Shown piece by piece: positions 10,951 to 21,599 of a stretch of DNA of 64,000 nucleotides. The stretch comes from Lepisosteus oculatus (lineage: Eukaryota > Chordata > Actinopteri > Semionotiformes > Lepisosteidae): positions 523,501 to 587,500 of the forward strand of contig NW_027168320.1 of the NCBI RefSeq assembly GCF_040954835.1, read 5' to 3'. The stretch's first letter is position 1; each line of letters starts with the position of its first letter. Below the pieces are notes generated by a model. That model worked only from the letters and a program-made list of their open reading frames with translations, was not told the origin of the DNA and did not search any database. The translations under genes and the position numbers were made by a program.

Positions 10951-11828
10951 TGTTACGACCCCAAGTGTCTAGGGGAAAAGGGGTGTAACATTTAGGATAA
11001 TTCTTTTGGAAGCAGATGGGTTTTGGTGAGGGACTAGGAAGCGTGATAAGGGTAAGGAACTAGAGTTTTGCCAAAGAAAAGAAAATAACAAACAAAATGG
11101 AGCTGGCTAGGACAGTGAGGGAAAGCTAATCTGACTACAAAAGAAAAACCAGAAACACACGGTCTTCTGCGTCTTCAACACCCTAGTTAACCTGCACTGA
11201 CTACCCAAAACCATACAAGACAAATGGCACTCACCCGTACTAAACTAGTGTACTAATACAAAATTAACTAAGTGTGTAAGTGTACCCAACAACCTAAACT
11301 AACCTTATATACAAAAGTTCACACAAAAATACAAGTGAACCAGGAATACAAATAAGGAAAAACAAGAGTAATCAACAGGACAGGGTACAAAAGAACACAT
11401 AAGTTGAACATGTAACACCTGGGCAAGGTAAAGACAAATCATGGATGAACACACAAACAAACGAAAGTACAAAGAAACTAACGTAAAACCAACAAAACAA
11501 CAAAGCCGAAGCTATACGAAAATACACAAACACAAAGCAATACAAACCAACAAACGAAGCCGAAGCAATAACAAGAAGCGAAGCGAAGCGAAGCGAAGCG
11601 AAAACCAAAACCAAACAGGACCAAAGTCAAACAAAAGGCCTTTTCTTTCTGAAAGCCTCCATGTTATATAGTGAATAAAATATGTTCTGATTGGCTGAAG
11701 GCTGATTGATGATGACATCATATTGAAACAGTGGTGTGATGGTTGGCCAATGGGGAAGGGAGAACAATCAAGGGTCAGCAGTGTGGACATAACAGAAAAA
11801 CACACAGAACACACACTGGGACGTAACA
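10951..11828 (-). mobile_element. 5' LTR (878 bp) of the Gmr1-like element
   Basis: On the minus strand it starts TGTTACG at 11828 and ends CGTAACA at 10951, a 7-bp terminal inverted repeat. It contains a (GAAGC)n run at about 11575-11602. Right of it lies a 5S-SINE body, so insertion was into that SINE. No matching duplication is seen at the far end because the element's other end is lost. Confidence 0.85.
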
Positions 11829-12060
11829 GTGCCGGCGGGGGGGCGCTCACCCTGAGGTCTGTGCAGGTCCCAATGCCCCAGCATAGTGACGGAGAAGCTG
11901 TGTTATAAAAGGGTGCTGTCCTTTGGATGAGATGTAAAACCGAGGTCACAGCGCTCTGTGGTCATTAAAAATGACCACCAAAACCTTTGACAAAAGCTCT
12001 TGGTAATTGATGGTCTTCAATAATGCTCCTCCTTTAGGTACATTTTAAATCAGCTGAAGA
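11829..12060 (+). mobile_element. 5S-derived SINE, body only
   Basis: It matches the inverted complement of 26890-27110 and 16440-16670. The 3' body is present (motif CTGTCCTTTGGATGAGATGT and the following AAACCGAGGTC, common in fish SINE tails), but the 5S-like head is cut off by the LTR at 11828. Plus orientation. Confidence 0.65.
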
Positions 12061-12231
12061 ATGCTGTGAAATGGGGGGGCACTTCAGGCCAGTGTAGGAT
12101 TTGGGTTACAAGAACCATGAAACTGCATGAGAAAGCCCGTACACTGAATTACACAGCTTTCTATTCAAAGGAGGACAAAAGAAATTCCCTGAGTTCGATT
12201 TTTTGCAGCACAGAGAGGACCACTGTTGTGA

Positions 12232-12305
12232 GGCCGGTTAGCTCAGTGGGTTAAAGCGTGGTGCTAGTGACGCCAAGGTTGTGGGTTCGAGCCCTGTACG
12301 GGCCA
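12232..12305 (+). tRNA. Ile-bodied tRNA with Thr anticodon (AGT)
   Basis: 74 nt. Its acceptor, D-arm, variable and T-arms match vertebrate tRNA-Ile(AAT), including the G-G opposition in the acceptor stem also present in human Ile. The anticodon stem TGGTG/CGCCA is perfect but the loop is CTAGTGA, so the anticodon is AGT (Thr) and base 37 is G, where Ile and Thr tRNAs normally have A. The B box TTCGAGC is intact, better than in the Ile copies at 16192 and 26635. No T4 terminator is seen within 60 bases. It could be a mischarging tRNA or a decaying copy. Confidence 0.8.
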
Positions 12306-12639
12306 GGTCCATTTCTCCTCTCTTACCAAAGCTGTTAGGTTCCTTTCCGTGGTGAGATGGGTTGTCATGCAACACTGCCACATAGTGCCGACAGACAATT
12401 AAATGACAAAAATGAAGAGAGTTAAAGCAGCTGGAGAGGTTCTCTTACAACTTTTGAGCTGACACAGTTTTGGAAAATGTTTCCTTCACGCTGCACTGTA
12501 CCACATAGGCAGCCAAGAGTCTCCAAAACAAAACAGAATTGACAGTCATATAATGTCCATTAACCCCGGTTTTAAACGCAGCATCATGTCAGCCATCATA
12601 AGAATATGAGTCCAATATTTTAGAATATAGTCAGAATGA

Positions 12640-14470
12640 CTTCTAACCTTACCTGTGGTGTCTTTAATCCCTATTGCTCAATGCATGGTGTACGTACTGC
12701 ATACATGTGTCTTGAGAATGAGGAATGGGCCCCTGAGACAGTCATTTACCTGTTTCACAAATGATCGTATTTTACTAGAGATTCTGTTTGGGATTCAGAT
12801 GTGCATTCGGACAGCAATCCCTTTCAAGAAATGATACGTTCTGGATGAGGTCAGTGGTGCTGGAACACTGTAGTTAGGATGTGTTTGCAGTGATTGTGTG
12901 TCCCCTGCTTCAACGCAGTGATATATAGATGTGCTCCTGTAATTTATTGGTACATGCCCAGGGCAGTAAGCAGTCTGAGGATTTATTTCCAGACGGCATA
13001 GAGCAGTGAAGCAGTGAAGTAGTGCAACACACTGGATCATTATATTATTAGAATCTATTCTACTTAAATTATTACATTATACACAATTTGAGTTCATTTT
13101 AAAAAGTAAAAGGTAATGAAAGGAATGCATTTTCATAAGAAAGATAATACCGATATGCATGTGATAATCTTCCTTATATCATGTAGTGCGTCATTTGGAC
13201 ACTTTGTGGGCTTGAAATACAAAGAAAATCATGTTCTATGATACAAGATAAATACAAAACTTAAGCTTTTATTTTAATTAGATTTGTTTATAAAGCATAA
13301 GCAATCATTTATTACATTAATATATCTGAAAATAACATTTTAGCATCATATTATTACATACAGGTCTCTAGCTTCAACACAGTGCTATATATATATATGC
13401 TCAGTGATTTATTGGTACATGCCCAGGGCAATAATCAGAATGAGGATTGATTTCCAGACGGCCTACAGGTAGTGTTGTGAAATACTTCAACACACTGGAT
13501 CGCAGATTTAGACCCCCTGCACTCTTACTCCTTAAAAACCAAGGAAATGAAGATATGTAGCAATCACATTGTAACAGGGGTGACAGTGACTTAATGCTTA
13601 TACTAGTGGACTTCTGGTACCTTTAGGGTACGGTGTTCCCTGAAGGGCTCTCAAACCCCGCATTTCAGATGCCTAGCTGTATCGCTGATGTGTTGCACCT
13701 CAGAATCACTTTTAAACCTTACCTCTGGTATCTTTAATCCCTATTGCTCAACGCATGGTGAAAGTATTGCATAAATGTGTCTGAAAATGAGCAATGGGCA
13801 CCTGAGAGACTCATTTGCCTGTTTCACAAATGATCATATTTGACTAGAGATTCTGTTTGGGATTCAGTTGTGCATTCTGACAGCAATCCCTTTCAAAAAA
13901 CGATACATTCTGGATGAGGTCAAAGGTGCAGGAACACTGTATTTAGGATGTGTTTGCTCTTATTCTGTGTCTCTAGCTTCAACACAGTGATATATATATA
14001 TATGCTCACTGATTTTTTGGTACATGCCCAGGGCAATAATCATTATGAGGATTTATTTCCAAATGTGCTAGGGTTAGTGTTGTGAAATACTTCAACACAC
14101 TGGATCGCAGGTTTAAACCCCCTGCACTCTTACTCCTTAAAAACCAACAAATGCAGATATGTAGCAATCATATTGTCGCAGACACTCATTTGCCTGTTTC
14201 ACAAATGATCATATTTTACTAGAGATTATGTTTGGGATACGGGTGTGCATTCTGACAGCAATCTCTTTCAAAAAATGATTTTACCTTATCGCGGCATTGC
14301 CATTCTTGCCTCTTTGGACAATATCTCCATCTTGTGGTCGTTGTTGGTAATGTCTAGACAATATCTCCATCCTGTGGTCGTTGTTGGTAATGTCTTCTTA
14401 TGCCCTTTTTTTATTTCAATTCTCTATTAGTTGATTCTAGAATCTCTACAATAGAGCTGAAAATATCAGT
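12640..14470. repeat. Block D1: AT-rich repeat, inverted copy at 52690-54450
   Basis: No gene is seen. The stretch holds several internal copies of a unit beginning with a TTTCACAAATGATC motif (near 12755, 13830 and 14200). The whole block recurs inverted at 52690-54450, and a 240-base part recurs at 40620-40862. The pattern suggests an unidentified non-autonomous mobile element or a segmental duplication. Confidence 0.7.
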
Positions 14471-15410
14471 TTTGTAGCAGACAATATGACATTAGTTATA
14501 GTCCAAATAAGACTTTATTACCCTGTTTGTAACATAACAAATTAAAATTGATTAAAACTAAGTTTGGAACACCAGGGAACATAAAAAATGATTTTTAGGA
14601 AAACCATGAGGTTCTCTGTGTCCGATGCCTGCAAGGGGAGAAAGCTAGAATCCTTTGATTTTTTCAAAATTTGAAAATAAACATCATTTAACAACAGCTT
14701 TCATTCCTAGGAGTGAAAAACAACCATTTTTGAAGACATATTAGTTTCTAAAACACTACAATAAAGTTAAAAACATCCGTTTTATGTTACATTATTTTGT
14801 GTGAAATTTGTCATTTTTTGCACTATTTTTAATAAAATCTCTAATTAAAAGTGATTAAAATTAAGTTTGGAACAACAAGGAACACAAAAAAAAAAAGATT
14901 TTAAGGAAAAAAATGATGTCTTCTGTGCCAGGTGCCTGCAAGGGGAGAAAGCTAGAATCCTACCCAGGCTCCTGGAGCTCTGTCCTGGCTAAAGGAGGGT
15001 GAATCCATCCCCTTCAAAGCTCCATGAAAAAATGATATTTTTAAATTTGAAAAAAAAACATTATAGAACAACATCTCTTGGTCCACAGAGTGCAAAAATC
15101 CAACTTTGAAGAAAATCCATTGACTGATCCCCGAATTCTGAAGTTTCTTCGCATGATATAGGGCTTGCAACCACTTTCTGGAAAATGATAAAAATGCCAA
15201 AAATGAAAAAAAAGTTATCAATTCTAGAGCCTAAGAGGAAAACAAGACAAATGTATATCTCCAAAAAATGTTATGTGCTTCAGAAGAGCCCAGGAAAGTT
15301 TTTTGCATACATGAAACCACGCCCGTTTGCACGTAAGCAGACATGGTTGCACACACGACTGCAAGAAAGCACGCGTGCATGCGAAGTCATCCTGTTGAGC
15401 ATTTGAGAAG
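14471..15410. other. AT-rich stretch without a recognisable gene
   Basis: Long A and T runs, two similar sub-segments (14540-14660 and 14860-14970, each ending in CTGCAAGGGGAGAAAGCTAG), and no domain-bearing ORF. I see no function. Confidence 0.6.
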
Positions 15411-15986
15411 CCGCACCACGCCGCACTTGAAATAGCTCTTACATTAGTGGTAGACGCAGGAATCGCCTTTTTATTTACGCTCTTACCAACGCGATGGAAA
15501 GCAAAACAAAGCAAAGCAGAGCAAAACAAAACGAACAAACGAAAACCCTCACGTCCAGCACTTGCATATAACGCCGTTACGTGCACCCCCAACATTCTTC
15601 TTTGCGCATCTGTGAAAGGTAAACTCTTGAGCAAACTCTGAACCAGCTCTAAGGAAACTAATCCGATTAGACGTTACTTTGACTCATCTTTTTACGCTCA
15701 GTGCTGGATTACTCAAACTCCAGCTAGGGTTAGGGTTAGCATTCCCACGCTACTTAGACACTTTGTTTACGCTCAGTGCTGGATTTTGGGAACTTCAGGA
15801 CGAGTGGGAATTTTCTCCTATCTGTCCATTCTGTTTTGTTTTGGAGAGTCTTGGCTGCCTATGTTGTACAGTGCAGCGTGAAGGAAACATTTTCCAAAAC
15901 TGTGTCGGCTCAAAAGTTGTAAGAAAACCTCTCCAGCTGCTTTAACTCTCTTCATTTTTGTCATTTAATGTGACACTCGATGTATA

Positions 15987-16023
15987 ACTGGAGCCTCACA
16001 TATGCAAATGGTGAGGCTCCAGT
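15987..16023. repeat. Perfect 13-bp hairpin with an octamer in its loop
   Basis: ACTGGAGCCTCAC and its exact complement flank an 11-base loop. ATGCAAAT, the Oct-1 octamer of snRNA distal promoters, lies at 16002-16009. An identical hairpin stands at 28573-28609. In B2 (about 26305-26345) the octamer and right arm remain but the left arm does not. Confidence 0.75.
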
Positions 16024-16191
16024 TCGATACCCAGTTCAACACCACTTTACAGTAAATGACAAAAGCATGGCAGACTGTGCCGGACCGGCAGATAACTCTT
16101 GTCTGTCGGCACTATGTGGCAGCGTTGCACGACAACTCATCTCACCACGGAAAGGAACCTAACAGCTTTGGTAAAAGAGGAGGAAAGGACC

Positions 16192-16265
16192 TGGCCCGTA
16201 CGAGGCTCAAACCCACGACCGTGGCGTTATTAGCACCACGATCTAACCAACTGAGCTAACCGGCC
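16192..16265 (-). tRNA. tRNA-Ile (anticodon AAT)
   Basis: 74 nt on the minus strand with acceptor GGCCGGT/ACGGGCC, anticodon stem TGGTG/CGCCA and loop CTAATAA (AAT). There is one D-stem mismatch (GATC for GAGC), and the T-loop is TTTGAGC, losing the near-invariant C56 of the B box. A T4 run follows about 20 bases downstream. Recognisable, but activity is doubtful. Confidence 0.75.
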
Positions 16266-16499
16266 TCACAACAGTGGCCCTCTCTGTGCTGCAAAAAATC
16301 GAACTCAGGGAATTTCTTTTGTCCTCCTTTGAATAGAAAGCCGTGTAATTCAGTGTACGGGCTTTCTCGTGCAGTTTCATGGTTCTTGTAACCCAAATCC
16401 TACACTGGCCTGAAGTGCCCCCCCATTTCACAGCATTTTTCAGCTGATTTAAAATGTACCTAAAGGAGAAGCATTATTGAAGACCATCAATTACCAAGA

Positions 16500-16790
16500 G
16501 CTTTTGTCAAAGGTTTTGGTGGTCATTTTTAATGACCACAGTGCGCTGTGACCTCGGTTTTACATCTCATCCAAAAGACAGCACCCTTTTACAACACAGC
16601 TTCTCCGTCACTATATTGGGACATTGGGACCCGCACAGACCTCAGGGTGAGCACCCCCCCACTGGCACCATTAACACCGCTTCCAGCTGGAAGCTTTGTT
16701 TTTCCCTGTAGCTCACCCTCATCCAGGTACTGACCTGGCTAACACCTGCTTAGCTTCAGTGGGTTTTCAGTTGCAAGTTGCAAGGGGATG
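16500..16790 (-). mobile_element. 5S-derived SINE (minus orientation)
   Basis: On the minus strand a 5S-like head (GAAGCTAAGCAGGTGT followed by AGGTCAGTAC) precedes the SINE body with its CGAGGTC tail motif. Copies lie at 26945-27235 and, without the head, at 11829. Confidence 0.65.
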
Positions 16791-16822
16791 CAAGTGATGG
16801 AGCCGCTCGCTGCAATAGCCAC

Positions 16823-16893
16823 TGCATTGGCCGGGAATCGAACCCCAGCCTCCCGCATAGCGGGCGAGAATTCTACCACTGAACCACCAATGC
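16823..16893 (-). pseudogene. Gly-bodied tRNA with altered anticodon (GCT)
   Basis: 71 nt with the acceptor, D- and T-arms of vertebrate tRNA-Gly(GCC). The anticodon loop is CCGCTAT: position 33 is C rather than the universal T, and the anticodon reads GCT (Ser) instead of GCC. The CTTTTG terminator found after the sister copy at 27266 is CTATTG here. Likely a pseudogene. Confidence 0.75.
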
Positions 16894-17600
16894 CCAATGC
16901 CAGTACCTTCAAAAAAGACGCTTTTTTGGTGCTCTGTTCAAAAAGCATCGACATCTGCTTCCAGCTGCAAAATGCCATCCCCGGAAGCTGAAGAATTTAT
17001 TTATTTAGACACCGCTCAGAATCCCCTGTAAGATTATCCCTCAATTCCGTTGTGCAGTGCTTTACCTCGTTCAAAAGGCATCTCTTTCCTAGTCACATTC
17101 CAAGGCTCATCGAACCCGTGCTGTTTCCTCCAGCGGTATAGTATTGCAGTAAGACAGCACGATGCCTGCAAGACTATGTCACGCTAAACGCCACAGATAG
17201 TGTTTGTCCGTTCGTGTCAGTCCTGCAGCCATGGGAAGTGGGACACAAACATGCTGCAATGCTTTCAGGACGTTAGGATTTGTTTATGCAACATCCGAGA
17301 AGAGTACTTGTGGCTTGAATGTGAACTGTACGTGCCCGCCCCCTTTCCTCTGCAGTGCATGAGTTCCTCCTGGCATGCCCTTCGTCATTGTTCTGTCATC
17401 TTGTATTTAAAGGGTTGTATTTCTGCTGCTGAAAATAAGCAACGGTTTTCTCACAACGCCCTTTGTTCCTGACGGAGCCCTTGTCTGTCATGAAATTCTT
17501 CAAAACCTCAAGCTAGAAGAAGAAGAAGACGACAAATATGAAGCATTATAGCAACGACATGCCATGAGACGATCGATAACGATTTCCATAGGATCCCCGC

Positions 17601-17615
17601 GGTTGCCTGGCAACC
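17601..17615. promoter_or_regulatory. X-box-like palindrome abutting U4
   Basis: GGTTGCCTGGCAACC is an inverted repeat of the RFX X-box type, ending 3 bases before the U4 start. It also occurs before the U4 genes at 62704-62718 and, with a changed centre, at 57783-57797. Confidence 0.5.
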
Positions 17616-17618
17616 GTC

Positions 17619-17763
17619 AGCTTTGCGCATTGGCAGTATCATAGCCTGTGAGGTTTAGCCGAGGCGCGATTTTTGCTAGTTGAAAACTTTTCCCAATACC
17701 CCGCTTCCGCCGGTTTGCAATACAATCGGCGAAATCAATTTTTGACAGTCTCGTCAGAGACTG
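17619..17763 (+). pseudogene. U4 snRNA gene, diverged copy
   Basis: 145 nt with the U4 5' stem-loop, the U4/U6 pairing region, an Sm site (AATTTTTG) and a 3' stem-loop. A canonical snRNA 3' box (GTTTAAAGACAGA) follows at 17771-17783. Compared with the 57635 and 62722 copies it has several changes, including one that unpairs the base of the 5' stem-loop (ATCA for ATCG) and others in the 5' domain. Probably a decayed copy, though the termination signal is intact. Confidence 0.8.
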
Positions 17764-19202
17764 AGCAAGGTGTTTAAAGACAGATTTTGTCATAGTGACA
17801 TAATGGTAGAAAGAAACGAGCTTCCCAGTGGGCAAAAGCCGTATAATATACGTCTATTAAACGCATACCTTAGACATCTAAATGTGGTCTGCAATTCATC
17901 TAGAATGAAATTCTAATATACGTCTACTGTTATACGTCAATTATACGTCTATGATTAGATGTTCATTATACGTAAATGGTTGGAGTTCTATTATACGGAT
18001 AAATTCAGAGGACTATTATACATATATGGTAGGTGTTACAGATAACTTTAGAGGACTATTATACGTATATGGGTAGAGGTCTATTATACATCAAAGATAG
18101 GTTTTACAGGTGTAGAAACTAGTAAATCAAGCCAATGATTAGGTTTAGAAATTTATTCTGAAAATACACATTCACACCTGAAACATATGTATTTCAAATT
18201 ATACATTGTATACAATCAATCAACAATCAACATATGGGCAATAATCATAAAAAACACAACTAGTCTTAAACTTCAGCTTCAAATTCTGGTAACATGGCAA
18301 TATACAGTATAGTAACGACAAACACAAACTAATTACATTAACACACTAACTCAAAACCACATTTTGATTCAAATATACATTTTAAAATGTACAACTTCTA
18401 TATTTCCAAGAAAAAAAAATATTACAATGGAAGTTAAGACGATTTTTGTCCACTATTTGCAAACCCTGTCTAATTGTCCTAACAGTTAGAACCAAAAACC
18501 TATTATTTTCAGTGTCCAGATCTCCTGGCCCCCTGCCTTGCATATGCATTCTTCAAGTAACACATGGCGTGCTCCTTTATTTCTTTTTCTGTTGATGTAG
18601 GGTGGGACTTCAGCACCGCAGCTAGGAGAAAATTATATAATATTACTTCCCAAATAAATGATGATTAATATCTTCTTTAGTATAATCTAAAAAATGAATG
18701 GTTTACTGAGCTCAAAGCTGAAATAAATGTATAAAATTTGGCTTGCATCATAGCAGTTGAGCAATAAAGTCTGTCCTAATTAAAGAGTACCCAAAGTTTG
18801 AAAGTACAACATAGAATAAGAAAAGAGAAACGGCAAAACGATTTTGTGTCATCTTCCCCATTCACACTATTTTTATGTGCCATTTTTTGCTTATTCACGT
18901 ACTATTTTAATCAAAATAATATTAAGAAAGATCTGTATGTATTCAGATAGTATTATTATTGTTCATACTTGCTCGTCAAAAGAGGATTGCTGAGATATTT
19001 GCGGATATACTTCTACGTTTGAAAAACGTGACCAACGAATACTAGCAATGCATTGTGGTATATAACCGGAAAATATGCTGGGTTGAATATTTTCTCAATG
19101 TATGCGTTTATTAATGTTGTCGATATTATGGTTGAAATTTAACATTGATAATACATTGCGGCTATGTGCCCCCTGCTATGAGGTATGCTATGTGCCCCCT
19201 GC
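17764..19202. other. AT-rich stretch with TATACGT-type short repeats
   Basis: From 17840 to 18110 the motif TATTATACGTATA and close variants recur about ten times with irregular spacing. The rest (to 19202) is AT-rich with no convincing ORF. A short direct repeat containing ATGTGCCCCCTGCTAT lies near 19160-19205. Confidence 0.55.
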
Positions 19203-19668
19203 TATCCTCTAAATCTGCAAATGAAGATGAGTCGATAAACCACTCGTTTTTCGTATAACTAGACATATATTCATTTGTTACCGATTTCATTCATTGAGCA
19301 CGGATACAATAGAGGTACAGCCATTCACTGTTTGACATGTCTGCACTGGTACAGAACCGAGCAATCAGAAAACGGGTGAAACTGTCTTTAGACTCAGCAT
19401 ACAGTACCGAGGCCCCCCATGACCAAATAAAGGCTAACCTCGATAATCAGCCTAAAGAACGCAGACTACAGCAAAACGACTGACTTTGAAAAGGGAATGA
19501 ACGTCCAGAAAGAGTAGTGGAACTAGCTTGAGATGCTTCTCCGGACCCCTAACTAAAAGCCAGCGAGAACCAGCAGCGGCGTCCACTCCTGTCGAACCGG
19601 GATCCTTCCGCAGCCACGCAGCTCGTGGTGTCCTAACCCTCCCGTATCTGATTTTGGACCAAGCACAT

Positions 19669-19832
19669 CAGGGGAGAGCGCGAACGCAGTCCCCCACTAC
19701 CAGAAATTATGCAGTCGAGATTCCCACATTTGGGGAATTCGCAGGGGTCAGCACAGCCGGAGTGCAATGGCCAAGCCTCGCCCTGGGTGAACCTCCTTCT
19801 TGATCAAGGTATCTCCCCTGCCAGGTAAGTAT
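19669..19832 (-). ncRNA. RNU1: U1 snRNA gene
   Basis: A full 164-nt U1 on the minus strand. It starts ATACTTACCTGG, whose ACUUACCUG pairs with 5' splice sites. It has stem-loops I-III, an Sm site (AATTTCTGG) and 3' stem-loop IV ending CCCCTG. A 3'-box-like signal (CCAAAATCAGAT) follows. A distal promoter element sits 234 bases upstream. It differs by one base from the copy at 60509-60672. U1 RNA forms the U1 snRNP that defines 5' splice sites in the nucleus. Confidence 0.95.
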
Positions 19833-20034
19833 GAGTTAAACAGGCCCCTGCAAGCGGCCCGCACCCACAGCACAAATCGCGCAGTCTAGGCCACCTCCTC
19901 GCCCCGCACGCCACCGCCTCCTGCTGGGCCCACTCTTTCACACACTCACACGCCACACTAACACTCAAAAGTGTGGGCAAAACGAGAAAACGAGCGCGCC
20001 GTTTCCTACACATCTGCAGTCGCCGTTGCGCATT

Positions 20035-20073
20035 CGCAGCATGTCCCGGGATGCAATTCGGCCTCATTTGCAT
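20035..20073 (-). promoter_or_regulatory. U1 distal sequence element: octamer plus SPH/STAF-like site
   Basis: A perfect octamer, ATTTGCAT at 20066-20073 on the plus strand, lies about 234 bases before the U1 start. Next to it, nearer the gene, is an SPH/ZNF143-like segment around a CCCGGGA core. This pairing and distance are typical of vertebrate snRNA genes transcribed by Pol II. The second U1 unit has lost this octamer. Confidence 0.7.
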
Positions 20074-21517
20074 AACTCCAGACCGGCAGATCGCCACGCA
20101 AGCTCGCGACGTGCGCCTGCCACACACCGAACAAACCTTTTCAGCAATTTCCAAAAAACGGGCCTGCTCGCCTGCCCACAAGGCTCCGTCTCTTACCTGC
20201 TCTCCAGAGCCTGCTGCCTTCTGTGCTTTTCTCTCGGCACCGCTGCAGTGCACACAACTCCTGCAGCGGGAGGGGGGGAGAAAGTTCCCGCGCTCCGCCG
20301 CAGGGAAGGCTCGCTCCGTGCGCACACGTCCTTTCGATGCCAGTCCAACAAGTGCTCCGCATTAGCTGCGTCGGGGCTCCGGCGTGTCGCACCTCACCTC
20401 ACCTCGCACTGCCCCCTCCTTGAATGTCTGCCGCTGGGCATGCCCCGCTCTCCTCCGCCTTATCTTATCGCGTGTGAGCACCGACAATGGCCACAATGCC
20501 GGGGAATGGCACCTGTAAAGTGTTAATTGGGGCACAGGAACAGCCCGTCTCGTCTCGGGGGGGCCGCCTTCAGAGACAATACAGCAAACACAGCGGGGCG
20601 GGGGAAGAAGACGACACCACACATGCGGGTACATTCAGCTCCGGCGGGATCGAGACATTTGTCGGTCTTTTCAAGTGCCGAGAGCCGAGCAATCCTTCAC
20701 TTGTATCGTTTCTCCCCGGTGACTAGATCTGGCCCTGCGACTCTCGACTGGGCTCACCCCCGGGGCAGCCCAGCAGGTGTGAGCCTGGCCGGCACCCGGA
20801 TGGGAGATTCCACCCCGGAAAAGCTCCGGTTGCTGCTGCTCCTGCAAGAGGTGTGACTGGGACCAGTAGGGAGCGCTCACCCTGCGGGCTGTGTGGCTCT
20901 CTTACGCCCCAGCCTCCTGATGGCAACACTCTGCTGCACAAACAGGCGCCGTCCTTCGGGATAATTGAAAAGTTCGGGTCATAGCCGATGCAGTGCGTGC
21001 TAATTAGAACAGCAACGCTGAGCTCTCAGCACCGTACTGAGCCCAGGTGTTTTTCTAAAGCTGTCAGGTGCAGTTCATTTACAGTACGCCCCGTGTCTCA
21101 ACGGTAGGACGGAGTCAAATACTGCCTCGACACGCAACAGCATTATAATAAACCGCAGGACTTGAGGGCTGTTCTCTTTCAATGTTCCAAGGCATTCGTA
21201 AGAGCGTAGGTCAAGGGCCATTCGTGCATCTCCTGTAACTCGAGTAAAAATGCTATTCAAAGTGCAGTGACTGAAATCGTCGTCCACATGTCTCCGTTGT
21301 TGATTTTTTTCTGTCTAAGAAAGTTCTATTTTCATGTCCGAACGGGGAGACTTTATCATTCCAACTTGAAGCCACCCTTAAGTACTCTGAGGTGTGTGTC
21401 TGCTTACACGTATGGCGTAAAAGGTTTCTTAAACGGAGAGCGAACTTGAAAAAAGTTGCCGCCGCCTCGCACTCCCTGTTCGATTGTAGCAAGAAGCCAA
21501 CAGCTGGCGTATTTACT

Positions 21518-21599
21518 GTAATCGTGGCCGAGTGGTTAAGGCAACAAACTTGAAATCTGTTTGGGTCTCCCTGCGCAGGTTCAAATCCTGCCGACTACG
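21518..21599 (+). tRNA. tRNA-Ser (TGA), degenerate copy
   Basis: 82 nt in the class II shape with anticodon TGA and T-loop TTCAAAT. The acceptor stem has an A-C mismatch (GTAATCG), and the anticodon stem ACAAA/TCTGT has another. The copy at 3604-3685 has neither. Probably inactive or weak. Confidence 0.7.

Larger units (their letters stand above)
7661..11828 (-). mobile_element. Ty3/Gypsy (Gmr1-like) retrotransposon fossil, partial
   Basis: A minus-strand LTR element of which one LTR, the primer-binding site, gag and the start of protease remain. The rest of pol and the second LTR are absent: the left end runs straight into block A2. The gag has a SCAN-like capsid region and a CCHC knuckle, which points to the Gmr1-like Gypsy group, the family from which SCAN domains derive. 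A solo LTR of another element sits inside it in the opposite orientation. It is a broken fossil, though gag is still largely open, suggesting moderate age. Confidence 0.85.
15411..16985. repeat. Block B1: Ile/Gly tRNA unit
   Basis: Related to B2 (25540-27440) and B3 (27880-28870). It contains a 2.5-unit vertebrate telomere-like run TAGGGTTAGGGTTAG at 15725-15739, an octamer-bearing hairpin at 15987-16023, tRNA-Ile, a SINE and a Gly-like tRNA. Otherwise non-coding. Confidence 0.75.
19203..20962. repeat. Block E1: U1 unit, inverted copy at about 59520-61137
   Basis: It carries the U1 gene, its promoter region and GC-rich upstream DNA. The 5S/SINE-like fragment at about 20740-20960 resembles a SINE head (minus strand at the second copy). 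ORFs here are frame shadows of GC-rich non-coding DNA. Confidence 0.8.

Noticed and set aside
15980-16060. tRNA-like element with the sequence AGTTCGATACC as B box
   Set aside because: The surrounding bases form a simple hairpin and no A box or acceptor pairing is present.
19804-20526. Overlapping ORFs of 130-173 codons upstream of U1
   Set aside because: Both strands and several frames are open because the DNA is GC-rich; no domains, and the copy at 59757-60370 does not keep one frame.
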